Shown in pieces: positions 8,597-18,137 of a stretch of DNA of 64,000 bases. The stretch spans positions 79,292-143,291 of the forward strand of contig JAOAHF010000003.1 in the NCBI GenBank assembly GCA_026415355.1, given 5' to 3'. This stretch comes from Brevinematales bacterium (GTDB lineage: Bacteria; Spirochaetota; Brevinematia; DTOW01). Every line of letters starts with the position of its first letter. Position 1 is the stretch's first letter. A program made the translations under genes and the position numbers. Below the pieces are notes generated by a model. The model had not been told where the DNA came from. It made no database searches and was given only the letters and a program-made list of their open reading frames with translations.

Positions 8597-9175
8597 CTAC
8601 GGTCTGTTTATGATATTAGTATCCGTAACAGATAATATATTGTAAAATGTTTTTCTATATGTTGAATTCGCCAAATTTACTAACTCAGATGCCTTTTTGA
8701 AATCTGTTTTGAAAAGACTTATTTTCGACAAGCTCCTTCTAGCCTCATCAAGATATAGAAATGAATTAGCTTCATCATTTACTAAAGCATATGAAATTGA
8801 CAGTGCAACCATAAGTTCAATGTAATTTAGAGTATATACCTTCTTCTTGTCCATATTTTTGTGCACTGTTAGAGCATTTGTTCCATAGTTCAACGACAAT
8901 GAATGAATGCCTCTTAAAGCATATATTAGAGACATTCTTGAAAGGGATACAAAGTCACTAGGGAAAGCATTCAAAACTCTTTCATAATATTTAAGCGATG
9001 CTACTTTTGAATTTTCGAATACCATGTCTGCTATTGCTCTGTACGTTAAATATTCATCGTATTTATTTATATCTTTCTCTTCTACCTCTATTCCATTTAT
9101 GGTTAGCTTTTTGGGATAGAGATCAAATGCACTAAAGAAGATTAATACTATTACAAAAAATATTCTCAATCGCAT
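8597..9175 (-). CDS. Secreted TPR-like protein of unknown function
   Basis: A 192-residue protein with an N-terminal signal peptide (MRLRIFFVIVLIFFSAFDLY, cleavage expected near residue 20). The remainder is helical and leucine/serine/tyrosine-rich, in a pattern of paired helices of about 34 residues; for example KVASLKYYERVLNAFPSD followed by SLSRMSLIYALRG. This is the spacing of tetratricopeptide repeats. No lipobox cysteine is present, so the protein is more likely periplasmic than a lipoprotein. The gene stands alone between lysA and the divergent zinc importer. Function cannot be assigned; scaffold or assembly roles are usual for such proteins in spirochaetes. Confidence 0.6.
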   Translation of the reverse strand: MRLRIFFVIVLIFFSAFDLYPKKLTINGIEVEEKDINKYDEYLTYRAIADMVFENSKVASLKYYERVLNAFPSDFVSLSRMSLIYALRGIHSLSLNYGTNALTVHKNMDKKKVYTLNYIELMVALSISYALVNDEANSFLYLDEARRSLSKISLFKTDFKKASELVNLANSTYRKTFYNILSVTDTNIINRP

Positions 9176-9322
9176 TATTTATATTATCGCAAGTGTATGA
9201 GTATTCATAACTATAAATCTAATAAATAGACGAGTTTAAAACTTAAATCCCGTCTCTTGTGATAGTTTGGAATATTCCATCTATTTCGAACTTCATCAGC
9301 ACTTAAGACACTTGATTGAAAC

Positions 9323-9350
9323 ATGTAAGTATTTGTATATTATATTACAT
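9323..9350 (+). promoter_or_regulatory. Possible metalloregulator operator upstream of znuA
   Basis: ATGTAA at 9323-9328 and TTACAT at 9345-9350 form an inverted repeat with 16 bases between, in an AT-rich stretch about 40 bases before the znuA ATG. A Zur/Fur-family site would be expected somewhere here, but the arms are short and the sequence is so AT-rich that chance is a fair explanation. Confidence 0.22.
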
Positions 9351-9385
9351 ACCCTTCCATAGGATGTAGATATAGGGGGCATTAT

Positions 9386-10255
9386 ATGACAAAAAAGGTA
9401 ACTACTGTTGCTTTAGTACTGCTATTTTGTCCATTTGGGTTTTCCTCCAAAACGGATATTTTGATAACAACAATACAACCTATTAAGTGGTTAATTGACA
9501 GAATAGTTGTAGATAAATTTGAAGTTATTTCTGTTGTTAGTAAAGGTAAAGATTATCATACGATTGAAATTCAACCCTCCTTAGTTGCAAAGTTAAGCAA
9601 AGCTAGAGCTTATTTTTCGATTGGTCTGGGAGACTCTGAAAAGGGTTTAATTATGCTTATAAAAAATTCAAATCCTAGTTTAGAAGATATAGATATATCT
9701 GAAGGTATAAACAAAATAATGGTCAAGCATCATCACAGTCATGATAAAGCATGTCAAAAGAATCAAATTGGCATTGATCCTCATATGTGGCTCTCGCCAA
9801 AAAATATGAAGATTATGGCAAAGAATGTCTTTGAAAGATTATCAAAGATGGATCCAGATAACATAGAATTTTATAGGTTAAACTATGAAAAGTTAATCAG
9901 AGATTTAGATAAACTAGATGAATATCTAACAGTAACCCTAAAACCTTTTAGGGGTAAGAGATTTCTAGTTTTTCATTCTGTCTTTAAATATTTTGAGAGA
10001 GATTACGGTGTTGTAGAAATGTCAATCGAAACAGAAGGCAAGGAAATATCCCCGAGAGAATTAACCAAAATAGTCAACGAAGCAAAAAAACACAAAATAA
10101 ACGTAGTTTTTGTACAGTCGGGATTTTCTCAAAAGAGTGCTATTACAGTTGCTAGTCAAATAGGCGGAAAAGTTATCGAGATAGATCACGTTGATTATGA
10201 TTACTTGAATAACATGCGAAAAATTGCTAACCTCATAAGGGGAAGTTATAATTAG
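9386..10255 (+). CDS. znuA: Zinc/manganese ABC transporter substrate-binding protein
   Basis: Periplasmic cluster A-I metal-binding protein that delivers Zn(II) (or Mn) to the ZnuBC importer. A signal segment lies at residues 1-20. The mature part has LITTIQPIKWLIDRIV, a first ligand region DYHTIEIQPSLVAKL (H near residue 57) and a histidine-rich loop VKHHHSHDKACQK near residue 115. IDPHMWLSPKNMK supplies the second His, VFHSVFKYFERDYG the third, and the late VIEIDHVDYDY the acidic ligand. The His-rich loop is typical of zinc-specific ZnuA. The ATG follows TAGGGGG. Genes for the ATPase and permease follow within 15 bases, giving a complete three-gene importer. Confidence 0.92.
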   Translation: MTKKVTTVALVLLFCPFGFSSKTDILITTIQPIKWLIDRIVVDKFEVISVVSKGKDYHTIEIQPSLVAKLSKARAYFSIGLGDSEKGLIMLIKNSNPSLEDIDISEGINKIMVKHHHSHDKACQKNQIGIDPHMWLSPKNMKIMAKNVFERLSKMDPDNIEFYRLNYEKLIRDLDKLDEYLTVTLKPFRGKRFLVFHSVFKYFERDYGVVEMSIETEGKEISPRELTKIVNEAKKHKINVVFVQSGFSQKSAITVASQIGGKVIEIDHVDYDYLNNMRKIANLIRGSYN

Positions 10256-10265
10256 ATTTCAGAAT

Positions 10266-10991
10266 ATGATAGATGCATTAGTTTTTGAAAATGTCTTCTT
10301 TGGATATAATTCTAACTTTATTTTGTCTAATGTGAGTTTTAGGATAAAAGAGGGAGAATTCGTAACCGTAGTTGGACCTAATGGATCTGGTAAAACCACA
10401 CTTATAAAGCTACTCATAGGTATACTAAAACCTAATCTTGGAACCATAAGGGTGTATGGAAAGAAACCAAAAGAATTGAATGGAATATTTGGTTATGTAC
10501 CACAAGCCAGCAACTTTGATATACAGTTTCCGATCACAGTTGAAGAAACAGTGCTAGGTGGACTAGTAAAACCATTCGGCTTTGTATCAAACAAAGATAT
10601 AAATAAAGTCTATGAATTACTCGATACATTGGGAATATTAGAATACAGAAATGAACACTTGTTTTCGCTATCAGGAGGACAACAGCAGAGAGTCCTCCTA
10701 GCTAGAGCTTTGGTATCTTCTCCTTCCATACTTATACTCGATGAACCTTCGTCTAATATTGATCATGAGGGTGAAGAAATTATAGGAGAAACACTGAAAA
10801 AACTAAAAGGCACAAAAACCATAATTGTAATAACCCATGATACTGGTTTTGTCAACAATCTTACAGATAAAACACTATGCGTGAATAACGGTAGAGTAGT
10901 TGAACATCATATTTCTCCTGAAGAAGCATTAGCTACCATGTTTGGACATAGGAAAGAAGATAAAATGGTAGTACATAAAAACACCGTATAA
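10266..10991 (+). CDS. znuC: Zinc/manganese ABC transporter ATP-binding protein
   Basis: The ATPase subunit of the metal importer. The 241-residue protein has Walker A VGPNGSGKTTLIK near residue 40, a Q-loop at VPQASNFD, ABC signature LSGGQQQRVLLARAL near residue 135, Walker B ILILDEPSSNID and the switch histidine in IIVITHDTGF. The tail after residue 215 is short and ends with a His-containing stretch, as in ZnuC proteins. It sits between znuA and znuB with gaps of about 10 bases. Zinc rather than manganese is inferred from the His-rich loop of the binding protein. No strong ribosome binding site is visible, suggesting translational coupling with znuA. Confidence 0.93.
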   Translation: MIDALVFENVFFGYNSNFILSNVSFRIKEGEFVTVVGPNGSGKTTLIKLLIGILKPNLGTIRVYGKKPKELNGIFGYVPQASNFDIQFPITVEETVLGGLVKPFGFVSNKDINKVYELLDTLGILEYRNEHLFSLSGGQQQRVLLARALVSSPSILILDEPSSNIDHEGEEIIGETLKKLKGTKTIIVITHDTGFVNNLTDKTLCVNNGRVVEHHISPEEALATMFGHRKEDKMVVHKNTV

Positions 10992-11001
10992 AGGAGGGTT
11001 G

Positions 11002-11859
11002 ATGAATTTTTTTAATACTTTATTTTCTTCAGATATTTCTTTCTTAAGAAACGCAATTTTGGTTTCATTGATTTCAAGTTTTCCTATAGGAGTAGTGGGT
11101 GCTTTTGTAGTCGCAAATAGAATGACTTATATAGCAGGTGCTATAAGTCATTCTGTTATAGGTGGAGTTGGAATTGCTTTATATCTTGCAACTGTTTTTG
11201 GTATTGAATTTTTAACTCCATCTATTGGTATTTGGGTTTTTGCAATTATTTCGGGACTTATTATAAGCTTCTTCTACGTCTGGAACAGGGAAAGAATCGA
11301 TACTGCTATTAGCATTGTATGGGTAGCTGGTATGTCACTTGGAATTATGTTTGCCTACTTTACTCCAAGATATTCAGATTTGAACAGTTATCTTTTTGGT
11401 AATATATTACTTATATCAACTAGTGACATTACAAGTATTGCAATATTTTCTTTTATCACAACACTAGTTGCGATGATATTTTATCATCAGCTTTTGATCG
11501 TAAGTTTTGATAGAGACTTTTCTATGATCAGGGGTGTCAATCCTAATTTATTTTTAACACTTATCATAGTATTAGTATCAATCGTGGTAGTTCTTATGAT
11601 AAAAATGGTCGGTACAATTTTATCAATAGCATTAATAGCACTTCCATCAGCTACTGCTAATTTAATTACAAAACGTATGAAAGAAATAATACCAATTTCA
11701 ATAGTTATAACTACAATATCTCAATTTTTAGGTATCTACTTAAGCTTTGAATTAGATACCCCAACAGGGGTAACTATAACACTAACTTTAGTTTTTATAT
11801 ATGTTGCTACCGTAATATTCAAGCTATTCATAAATCGTTTAAACTCACCAAAAGTCTGA
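11002..11859 (+). CDS. znuB: Zinc/manganese ABC transporter permease
   Basis: Integral membrane subunit of the importer, an ABC-3 family permease with eight or nine hydrophobic segments over 286 residues. Family features include AFVVANRMTYIAGAISHSVIGGVGIALYL in parts: 'R..y..~AISHs..gG.g' near residue 45, the coupling-helix region ISTSDITSIA, RGVNPNLF near residue 175, and MVGTILSIALIALPSATAN near residue 205. The ATG at 11002 follows AAGGAGGG; an in-frame TTG three bases upstream is less likely. It completes the znuACB operon. A gap of about 130 bases then separates it from the convergent deacetylase-like gene. Confidence 0.92.
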   Translation: MNFFNTLFSSDISFLRNAILVSLISSFPIGVVGAFVVANRMTYIAGAISHSVIGGVGIALYLATVFGIEFLTPSIGIWVFAIISGLIISFFYVWNRERIDTAISIVWVAGMSLGIMFAYFTPRYSDLNSYLFGNILLISTSDITSIAIFSFITTLVAMIFYHQLLIVSFDRDFSMIRGVNPNLFLTLIIVLVSIVVVLMIKMVGTILSIALIALPSATANLITKRMKEIIPISIVITTISQFLGIYLSFELDTPTGVTITLTLVFIYVATVIFKLFINRLNSPKV

Positions 11860-11991
11860 ATTTTAGAATTGTTTTCAAACTTTTTGACATAAGAAGTGTG
11901 AAAATCAAATTTCTAACAATAACAATATATCTTAGCTAGATGTTAGTAGATTTCCTACAACGTTAAGACCTAATAACTTTTAGCTAGAAGT

Positions 11992-13041
11992 TTATATTAT
12001 ACTCCAGTAGTTATTTATATATCTATAGAAGTTATAAAACACTGTTTCAACTACAGTAGATATGTTTGGTTTAATTATATTTTCTTCTGATGTACATATT
12101 AACTCTTCGATCACGTTATAAATTACTGAGGGCAAAGTATCTGTATTATATCCACCTTCAAGTATAAACACTATCCTACCATTACTAGAAGATTTGACTA
12201 GTACATTTGAAATATGTCTAAAACCAGTTTCTGTTAACGTCATACCACCAAGAGGATCTGAATAATGTGCATCAAATCCCGCAGAAACTATAATAAACTC
12301 AGGTTCAAATTTATTTAGTATCCTAGATATTATGTTTGTATAGATGTACGCATAATCGTTATCACCAGTTCCCTCAGGAAGTGGTATATTCACAGTAAAT
12401 CCTATACCCTCGCTTTTACCTATTTGGTTATAAAAGCCTGTTCCTGGATAGAAGGGATATCGATGAGTTGAAATGTATAAAACTTTGTCGGATTCGTAAA
12501 ATATGTCTTGAGTTCCATTACCATGATGAACATCAAAATCAACTATAGCAACTCTCGAAAGATTGTAGTTTTTTATTAGAAATTCTGCACATATACTCGC
12601 ATTATTGAATATACAGAAACCCATAGCTTTATCTCGTGTTGCATGGTGTCCTGGAGGTCTAGATAAAACGAAAGCGTTATTTAATCTACCTTCAACAACC
12701 TCCATTACTGCCTTAATTCCTAAACTTACCGAAAGTATGGCTACATCTACACTGTTCCTACCCAAGACTGTGTCTGGATCCAAAAACACTTCAGAACTTA
12801 TATTTTTATATCTTAGGATAAAATTAACATACTCTTTCTTATGAACTAGTTCGAGTACTTCTTCAGAAATCATATCATCAGAAGTTATAAATTGCACTCT
12901 ACCTGCCAATAAGTTTCTCAATTTAAGATAAGTTTTTCTAGTTCTATCCGGAGATTCAATATGTGATATGTTTTCTAAGTGTTTTTCAAGAAATTCGTTA
13001 TAGAATAAACCAGTTTTGTTCACTGGAATTATTTTTGACAT
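11992..13041 (-). CDS. Histone deacetylase family hydrolase (AcuC/acetylpolyamine amidohydrolase type)
   Basis: A class II/IV-type zinc deacetylase. Motifs: SRPPGHHATRDKAMGFCIFNN with the catalytic His-His pair, VAIVDFDVHHGNGTQDIFY with zinc ligands Asp and His, and ISTHRYPFYPGTG. IPLPEGTGDNDY, IIVSAGFDAHYSDPLGGMTL with the second zinc aspartate, and VFILEGGYN follow. Length (about 350) fits bacterial single-domain members. Known bacterial activities are deacetylation of acetyl-CoA synthetase-type proteins (AcuC) or of acetylpolyamines; which applies here is not readable. I placed the start at ATG 13041; a TTG at 13080 would add 13 residues. A gene-free stretch lies upstream. Confidence 0.9.
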   Translation of the reverse strand: MSKIIPVNKTGLFYNEFLEKHLENISHIESPDRTRKTYLKLRNLLAGRVQFITSDDMISEEVLELVHKKEYVNFILRYKNISSEVFLDPDTVLGRNSVDVAILSVSLGIKAVMEVVEGRLNNAFVLSRPPGHHATRDKAMGFCIFNNASICAEFLIKNYNLSRVAIVDFDVHHGNGTQDIFYESDKVLYISTHRYPFYPGTGFYNQIGKSEGIGFTVNIPLPEGTGDNDYAYIYTNIISRILNKFEPEFIIVSAGFDAHYSDPLGGMTLTETGFRHISNVLVKSSSNGRIVFILEGGYNTDTLPSVIYNVIEELICTSEENIIKPNISTVVETVFYNFYRYINNYWSII

Positions 13042-13495
13042 GGTATCAGTGTAAAACACAATGTTATACTCTATCAACAAAAAACTGAAGCTTTATCAAA
13101 AGCTTTGTATTTTTTGCAAAATAATACTCTGAACACCTATAAAAAACTTTCTTAAAATCTCTACTACCTACTCAACCGACACTGCATTATTAGCTATGAC
13201 TATGATTTGTAGATAACTTATCTCCTCTACATACTACTATACTTTTCTAAAAATTCTCATACGATAAATCCCTTCAATATTCCAATCTCTATACCTAACA
13301 TTAAATATCTGCTTATTCAGATTGCTTTCCATCTCTCTACACCAACATTACTTATATTAGCTCCTATTAGAACTTCTCTCCAATCATACTCAACATCTTA
13401 AATACCCCAAAAGATAACTCAATTTCTTACAATACAATAAACTCCTACCTTATTTCACAACCACTTAACAGCATCATGTTAACATTGGAATACTA
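13042..13495 (-). other. Gene-free stretch, likely decayed coding sequence
   Basis: The plus strand here is very poor in G, so the minus strand is G/T-rich. In one minus-strand frame, coding-like stretches (about 13100-13300) are broken by several stops. Nothing recognisable by family. It lies downstream of the 70-codon open frame at 13496-13708 and may be part of the same decayed locus. Confidence 0.35.
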
Positions 13496-13708
13496 TTACA
13501 TATCTTTCTTGTACATATTACTAAAGTCTGAAACATATATCCATCTCTTATTTCTTAACACACCAACGTATTTTTGATATTTTCTATTACTTTCCATTCT
13601 AATAACTAGTACACCTTCTCTAAGAGTCTCTCCATCAAATGACTTTATCATAGTACTACTCAAAATTCCAACTTCAAACATATCCAATGCTTTCACAAAC
13701 TCTCCCAT
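13496..13708 (-). pseudogene. Short open frame, probably a surviving piece of a decayed gene
   Basis: This 70-codon frame has a plausible composition: an amphipathic start MGEFVKALDMFEVG, then strand-like LREGVLVIRMESN and YVGVLRNKRWIYV. I recognise no family. Upstream on the same strand, codons that look like a continuation (for example FPSGITEVCKVL, 13735-13790) are in different frames or separated by stops, so the intact gene was probably longer. There is no good ribosome binding site before the ATG. It could instead be a genuine small protein; the context of stop-ridden sequence on both sides makes a remnant more likely. Confidence 0.35.
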
Positions 13709-13864
13709 CAGCTTATCTAATTTTTTCTCTAACTAATTTCTATAGTACCTTACAAACTTCAGTTATTCCAGAAGGAAATCTAAAGACAACAGACTTACCC
13801 GGACTTCTTAACAATTACAAATATACTTAAATAATCGAGTATGTCTGTACATTTACGTACTACC

Positions 13865-15613
13865 TTAAAGGCTATCTTGCTGCTGGAATAGATATCTCTT
13901 GATTTTTCTTGTAGATGTTTTCGGTAATTCCTCCGTTAGTATTTTATACGATTTTATCTTTTTGTAGTCTGGAAGGCTTGAGTTAACATCTTTTACTATA
14001 TTATCTATTATTTTTTCGATTTCTTCATAGGATATCTTACTAACAGGTGTTTCTCTCACAAATTCTATATAGTTGAAATCCGGAACTATATAAGCGAATA
14101 CCTCCTCTCCTATTGCCTCATCTTTATTTATCTTCTTTCCAACAACCAAACTTTCAAGTATATACGGAGATTCATTAAGTTTTTCTTCTATTTCTTCCGG
14201 ATATACATTCTTACCGCCATGTGTTACTATAACATTCTTTATTCTACCAGTTATATATACATACCCTTCTTCATCTATGTATCCTAAATCTCCTGTCCTT
14301 AAATACCCGTTTACAAGTGTTTCTTTAGTTGCTTCAGGATTCTTGTAATAACCTGCCATTACATTAGGTCCTTTTATAAGGATTTCTCCATTACCATCTT
14401 GATTTGGTGAATCAATAACTATTTCAACCCCCGGTAAGGGTTTACCTACTGACTTATTTTTAGGTTTCTCATAAGGATTAAGCGTAGCAACGGGAGCACA
14501 TTCTGTAAGTCCATATCCTTGTAATATATTAAATCCCATTAACTCCATAAGGTTTGCTACTCTTTCTGGTAATGGTGCAGCACCCGATATAAACAACTCT
14601 ATCGATGATAAACCTGCTTTCTTCCTAACTATTGAAAGCAACCTTTTACTTATCTTATTACTATTTGTTACAGTCTTTGAAACAGTAGCAAAGAAAAACA
14701 AAGTTTTAACAAAAGTCTTCAAAACCAATCCCGATTTATCTATTTTTCTCAATATACCATCAGCTATCTTCTCAAGGAAAAGGGGTACAACTAACATTTT
14801 GTTTATTTTTTGTCTCGATACTATATCTAGAACAATCCTAGGATTAAGGGAAGGAGAATAAACTATTGAAACTCCTCCGTGCAGAGCCGTATAAAGTCCT
14901 GCTGTTGACTCATAAGTATGATTAAGCGGTAGTATCGAAAGTAGTTTATCTTTTGGGCTAATTCTAGCCAAAGGAGGCATAACACTAACCTCGAACATTA
15001 TGTTTCTATGTGTCAACATAACACCTTTGGATAACCCAGTAGTACCAGATGTATAAACTATTTCAAAAAGATCATCTGGTGAAACTTCATTATATTTTTT
15101 AATCTCCTTATCTCCGTATTCTTCTACTATACTACCTAATGAAATAATTTTCTTCCTTTTTGGAGTACCATCTATAAGTATGACTTCATAATCTTCAAGA
15201 TTAACTTCTTCTTCAACATAAGAATACATTTTTTGAGATACAATCAACACTTTACTTTCCGAATGTTCTAATATCATCTTTATTTCGTTAGGAGACATCC
15301 TAACATCAACAGGTACCAAAACAAAACCGTTATACACAACTCCTAAAGCACATAATCCCCATTCCGCTCTATTTTCAGATATTAGAGCAACTTTATCACC
15401 CTTCTTCAATTTAAGAACATTTGTCAAATAGTAAGATATAGCCTTTGCATAAAGTTTTATATCCGAATACGTATACCATATATATTCCTCAAGGTTATCT
15501 TCAGAAACTGGCATACCAAGAGCTCTTTTATCTTGATACCTTTCAGATATGTAATCAACAAATTCTCTAGCATTTAAAAATTTTATATCCGGCTCAACAT
15601 TACTTATACTCAT
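13865..15613 (-). CDS. Long-chain acyl-CoA synthetase (AMP-forming)
   Basis: ANL-superfamily enzyme that activates fatty acids to acyl-CoA through an acyl-adenylate. Core motifs: EIVYTSGTTGLSKGVMLTHRN (P-loop like A3), LSILPLNHTYE, then FISGAAPLPERV and LQGYGLTECAPVAT (A5). TGDLGYIDEEGYVYITGR (A7/A8) follows, and the C-terminal catalytic lysine region LPKTSTRKIKR. Around 580 residues fits the FadD15/FAA group. I chose the ATG at 15613 because AAGGAGG lies eight bases upstream; the in-frame ATG at 15631 would put that site inside the gene. Monocistronic, with gene-free stretches on both sides. Probably feeds fatty acids into phospholipid synthesis or degradation. Confidence 0.92.
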   Translation of the reverse strand: MSISNVEPDIKFLNAREFVDYISERYQDKRALGMPVSEDNLEEYIWYTYSDIKLYAKAISYYLTNVLKLKKGDKVALISENRAEWGLCALGVVYNGFVLVPVDVRMSPNEIKMILEHSESKVLIVSQKMYSYVEEEVNLEDYEVILIDGTPKRKKIISLGSIVEEYGDKEIKKYNEVSPDDLFEIVYTSGTTGLSKGVMLTHRNIMFEVSVMPPLARISPKDKLLSILPLNHTYESTAGLYTALHGGVSIVYSPSLNPRIVLDIVSRQKINKMLVVPLFLEKIADGILRKIDKSGLVLKTFVKTLFFFATVSKTVTNSNKISKRLLSIVRKKAGLSSIELFISGAAPLPERVANLMELMGFNILQGYGLTECAPVATLNPYEKPKNKSVGKPLPGVEIVIDSPNQDGNGEILIKGPNVMAGYYKNPEATKETLVNGYLRTGDLGYIDEEGYVYITGRIKNVIVTHGGKNVYPEEIEEKLNESPYILESLVVGKKINKDEAIGEEVFAYIVPDFNYIEFVRETPVSKISYEEIEKIIDNIVKDVNSSLPDYKKIKSYKILTEELPKTSTRKIKRYLFQQQDSL

Positions 15614-16241
15614 ACCTAACCTCCTTAACACATGAGATTTTAAAAATCTTCTATTTAAGTATCAAGATTGAAACAACTGAAGTTTGTAGTAGAGTTTGGT
15701 AAGAATTAAAGTGGGAAAACTTCCTTTTACTAGGTAAAAGGAAGGCAAAAGGAGAGAAATATGAGTAATAGAAAAACTATAAATCACTTTATCAAAAACT
15801 TCCTATTTAACTTTTCACATAAGATCTGGAAGAAGATAACAGAATTTCTTCTTTCAATCGTCTTTATAGGAATTTGATGATATCTAAGTGTATTTTTCAA
15901 CAGCAGGAAGGGAAAGGTATGAGTTTGTGAGGGATTTGTTAGAGGTATTGGATGTTAAGATCATATAAAGGGTTGTTGTTAAGTGTTTTGATGATGATAG
16001 TAGGCATCTAGATGGATATATATACACTTCACTACTGGGTATAAAGAAAGAGCCTTAGTGTTTGCGGTATTTTAACATTGCCAAAGATACTCTTGTGAGG
16101 ATATAGGAAGCGAGCTTATTGTGAATGAGAGGGAATTGAGTTGTCTTGAGGGTTTAAGTGATTAGATAAGGCAGACGTGGAGTATCTTGATCTCTTTGAA
16201 AATAAATCTTCTCTATAATATTCCTAAACCTAAAATTTAGC
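15614..16241 (+). pseudogene. Gene-free stretch with a decayed plus-strand reading frame
   Basis: Between the acyl-CoA synthetase and mnmG. From about 15,908 to 16,100 one plus-strand frame reads as protein (pieces such as YEFVRDLLEVLDVKII, VVVKCFDDDSRHLDGYIY and CLRYFNIAKDTLVRI) but is cut by in-frame stops, and the likely continuation shifts frame after 16,100. The sequence is rich in G and poor in C on the plus strand. I recognise no family. No start codon with a ribosome binding site precedes it. A strong hairpin at 15720-15744 is listed separately. Confidence 0.4.
15720..15744 (-). terminator. Strong hairpin, possible transcription terminator
   Basis: CTTCCTTTTAC and GTAAAAGGAAG form a perfect 11-bp inverted repeat with a three-base loop. 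On the minus strand it is followed by TTTTCCC, a short T run, so it could end transcripts coming from mnmG or from the decayed locus. The stem is AT-rich and the T run short, so termination is uncertain. Confidence 0.4.
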
Positions 16242-18137
16242 TTAACTTTTTATTGATTCTTTATAATAGTGTTTATCGAGATAGTTCATTATAGCTATTA
16301 CTGCAGCAGGTGTTATACCAGAAATTCTAGAAGCTTGGTAGAGATTATAAGGTCTAAACTTTGACAACTTCTCTATAACTTCTCTCGAAAGAGACTTTAC
16401 CTTACTGTAATCGAAATCTTCAGGTATTCTGACATTTTCTAACTTCGACAACTTTCTCACAGATCTAATTTCCCTCTGAATGTAACCTTTGTATTTAACT
16501 TCTATCTGTATATACTCTATGATATCATCTGGAAGATTATATGGTACATTATCAGAAAACTCGTACAAATACTCCCACTTAAATCCATTTTTAAGCAACA
16601 TTTCTTCTAGAGTTGTAGGTTTAGTAATAGGTTGAAGACCTAACTCTACAAGTTTTTGGTTATTTTCCTTAGAAGGTGTTATATGTTCAGTTGAAAGCAC
16701 ATGTAAAACTGATCTTATCATGTTATACTTATACTCAATATTCTCCCACATAAATCTTGGTAATAATCCAACTTGATATCCTATTCTTGAAAGCCTAAAA
16801 ACAGCATTATCTTCTCTTAGAAGAAGTCTATACTCTGCTCTTGATGTAAACATCCTGTATGGTTCATTCGTACCTTTAGTAGTAAGGTCATCAATAAGTA
16901 CACCTATATAACTTTCTGTTCTACTCAAGACTATTGGAGACTTTCCCATAACTTTGAGTGCCGAATTTATACCTGCAACTATACCTTGTGATGCTGCTTC
17001 TTCGTAACCTGTTGTACCATTTATTTGTCCTGCTAAAAACAAATTCTCAACTAATTTAGTTTCAAGAGTTGGGTATAACTGAGTTGGATCTACATAATCA
17101 TGCTCAACAGCATAACCATATCTAGTTATTCTAACATTCTCGAGTCCTCTTATACTTCTCACAAAGCTAAGTTGAGTTTCGTAAGACAAACTAGTTGATA
17201 TACCATTTGGATACCATTCATCAAACATCAAGCTTTCTGGTTCTATAAAGACATGGTGCCTATCCCTCTGGGAAAACTTAACTATTTTATCCTCTATGGA
17301 AGGACAATATCTTACTCCTGTACCCTTTATCATGCCACTGTATAGCGGTGATGTATGAAGATTACTTAATATAATGTTATGAGTTGTCTCATTTGTATAT
17401 GTTATATATACTTCTCTCTGTGGTTGTATTGGAAATCTTCTTCTATCAGTCCATATGGAGAACGGTTTAAAATTATAGTCAGTTTTTTGAACTTCCATAA
17501 CTGAAAAATCTATTGTCTTACCATCCAATCTAGGTGGAGTACCTGTTTTAAATCTACCGACGTTAAAGCCTAGAGATATAAACTGTTCGGATAATTCGCT
17601 AACAGGATTTTCACCCATTCTACCACCAGGAGTTGTAGCTTTACCCACAAAAAGTATTCCTCTCATAAAAGTCCCAGGCGTAATTACAACTGCTTTAGCA
17701 TATATACGTTCACCGAATATAGTTTCTATACCTACTACCTTTCTACCTTCTACTAAGAGTCTTTTGACACTACCTTGTTTTACAACTAAGTTAGACTGAG
17801 AAAACACAACACGTCTCATATAATCTCTATACTGGTACTTATCGATCTGTGCACGGGATGCTTTAACAGCAGGACCTCTTGAGTCATTAAGTATCCTAAA
17901 CTGAATTCCTGTCTGGTCGGAAGCTTTTCCCATCTCACCACCTAGAGCATCAATCTCCCTAACTAAGTGTCCCTTAGCAGTTCCACCTATAGAAGGGTTA
18001 CAAGACATCTGTCCTATTGTATCTATATTTAGAGTCAGAAGCAATGTAGGCACACCCATCCTTGCACTTGCTAAGGATGCTTCTATACCAGCATGCCCAC
18101 CACCAACAACTATTACTCCATATTCTTCTTTTATCAT
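16242..18137 (-). CDS. mnmG: tRNA uridine-5-carboxymethylaminomethyl modification enzyme MnmG (GidA)
   Basis: FAD- and folate-dependent enzyme that, with the GTPase MnmE, modifies the wobble uridine of several tRNAs. The 631-residue product has the dinucleotide-binding GVIVVGGGHAGIEASLASARMG in pieces at residues 6-27, MSCNPSIGGTAKGHLVREIDALGG with a conserved cysteine near residue 47, and then GRFKTGTPPRLDG. YCPSIEDKIVKF with the second conserved cysteine, LFLAGQINGTTGYEEAA and a C-terminal helical MnmE-binding domain ending near PAAVIAIM follow. Full length. MnmG genes often lie near bacterial origins, and rsmG (gidB), parA and parB are in this window too. No MnmE gene is present here. Confidence 0.96.
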   Translation of the reverse strand: MIKEEYGVIVVGGGHAGIEASLASARMGVPTLLLTLNIDTIGQMSCNPSIGGTAKGHLVREIDALGGEMGKASDQTGIQFRILNDSRGPAVKASRAQIDKYQYRDYMRRVVFSQSNLVVKQGSVKRLLVEGRKVVGIETIFGERIYAKAVVITPGTFMRGILFVGKATTPGGRMGENPVSELSEQFISLGFNVGRFKTGTPPRLDGKTIDFSVMEVQKTDYNFKPFSIWTDRRRFPIQPQREVYITYTNETTHNIILSNLHTSPLYSGMIKGTGVRYCPSIEDKIVKFSQRDRHHVFIEPESLMFDEWYPNGISTSLSYETQLSFVRSIRGLENVRITRYGYAVEHDYVDPTQLYPTLETKLVENLFLAGQINGTTGYEEAASQGIVAGINSALKVMGKSPIVLSRTESYIGVLIDDLTTKGTNEPYRMFTSRAEYRLLLREDNAVFRLSRIGYQVGLLPRFMWENIEYKYNMIRSVLHVLSTEHITPSKENNQKLVELGLQPITKPTTLEEMLLKNGFKWEYLYEFSDNVPYNLPDDIIEYIQIEVKYKGYIQREIRSVRKLSKLENVRIPEDFDYSKVKSLSREVIEKLSKFRPYNLYQASRISGITPAAVIAIMNYLDKHYYKESIKS

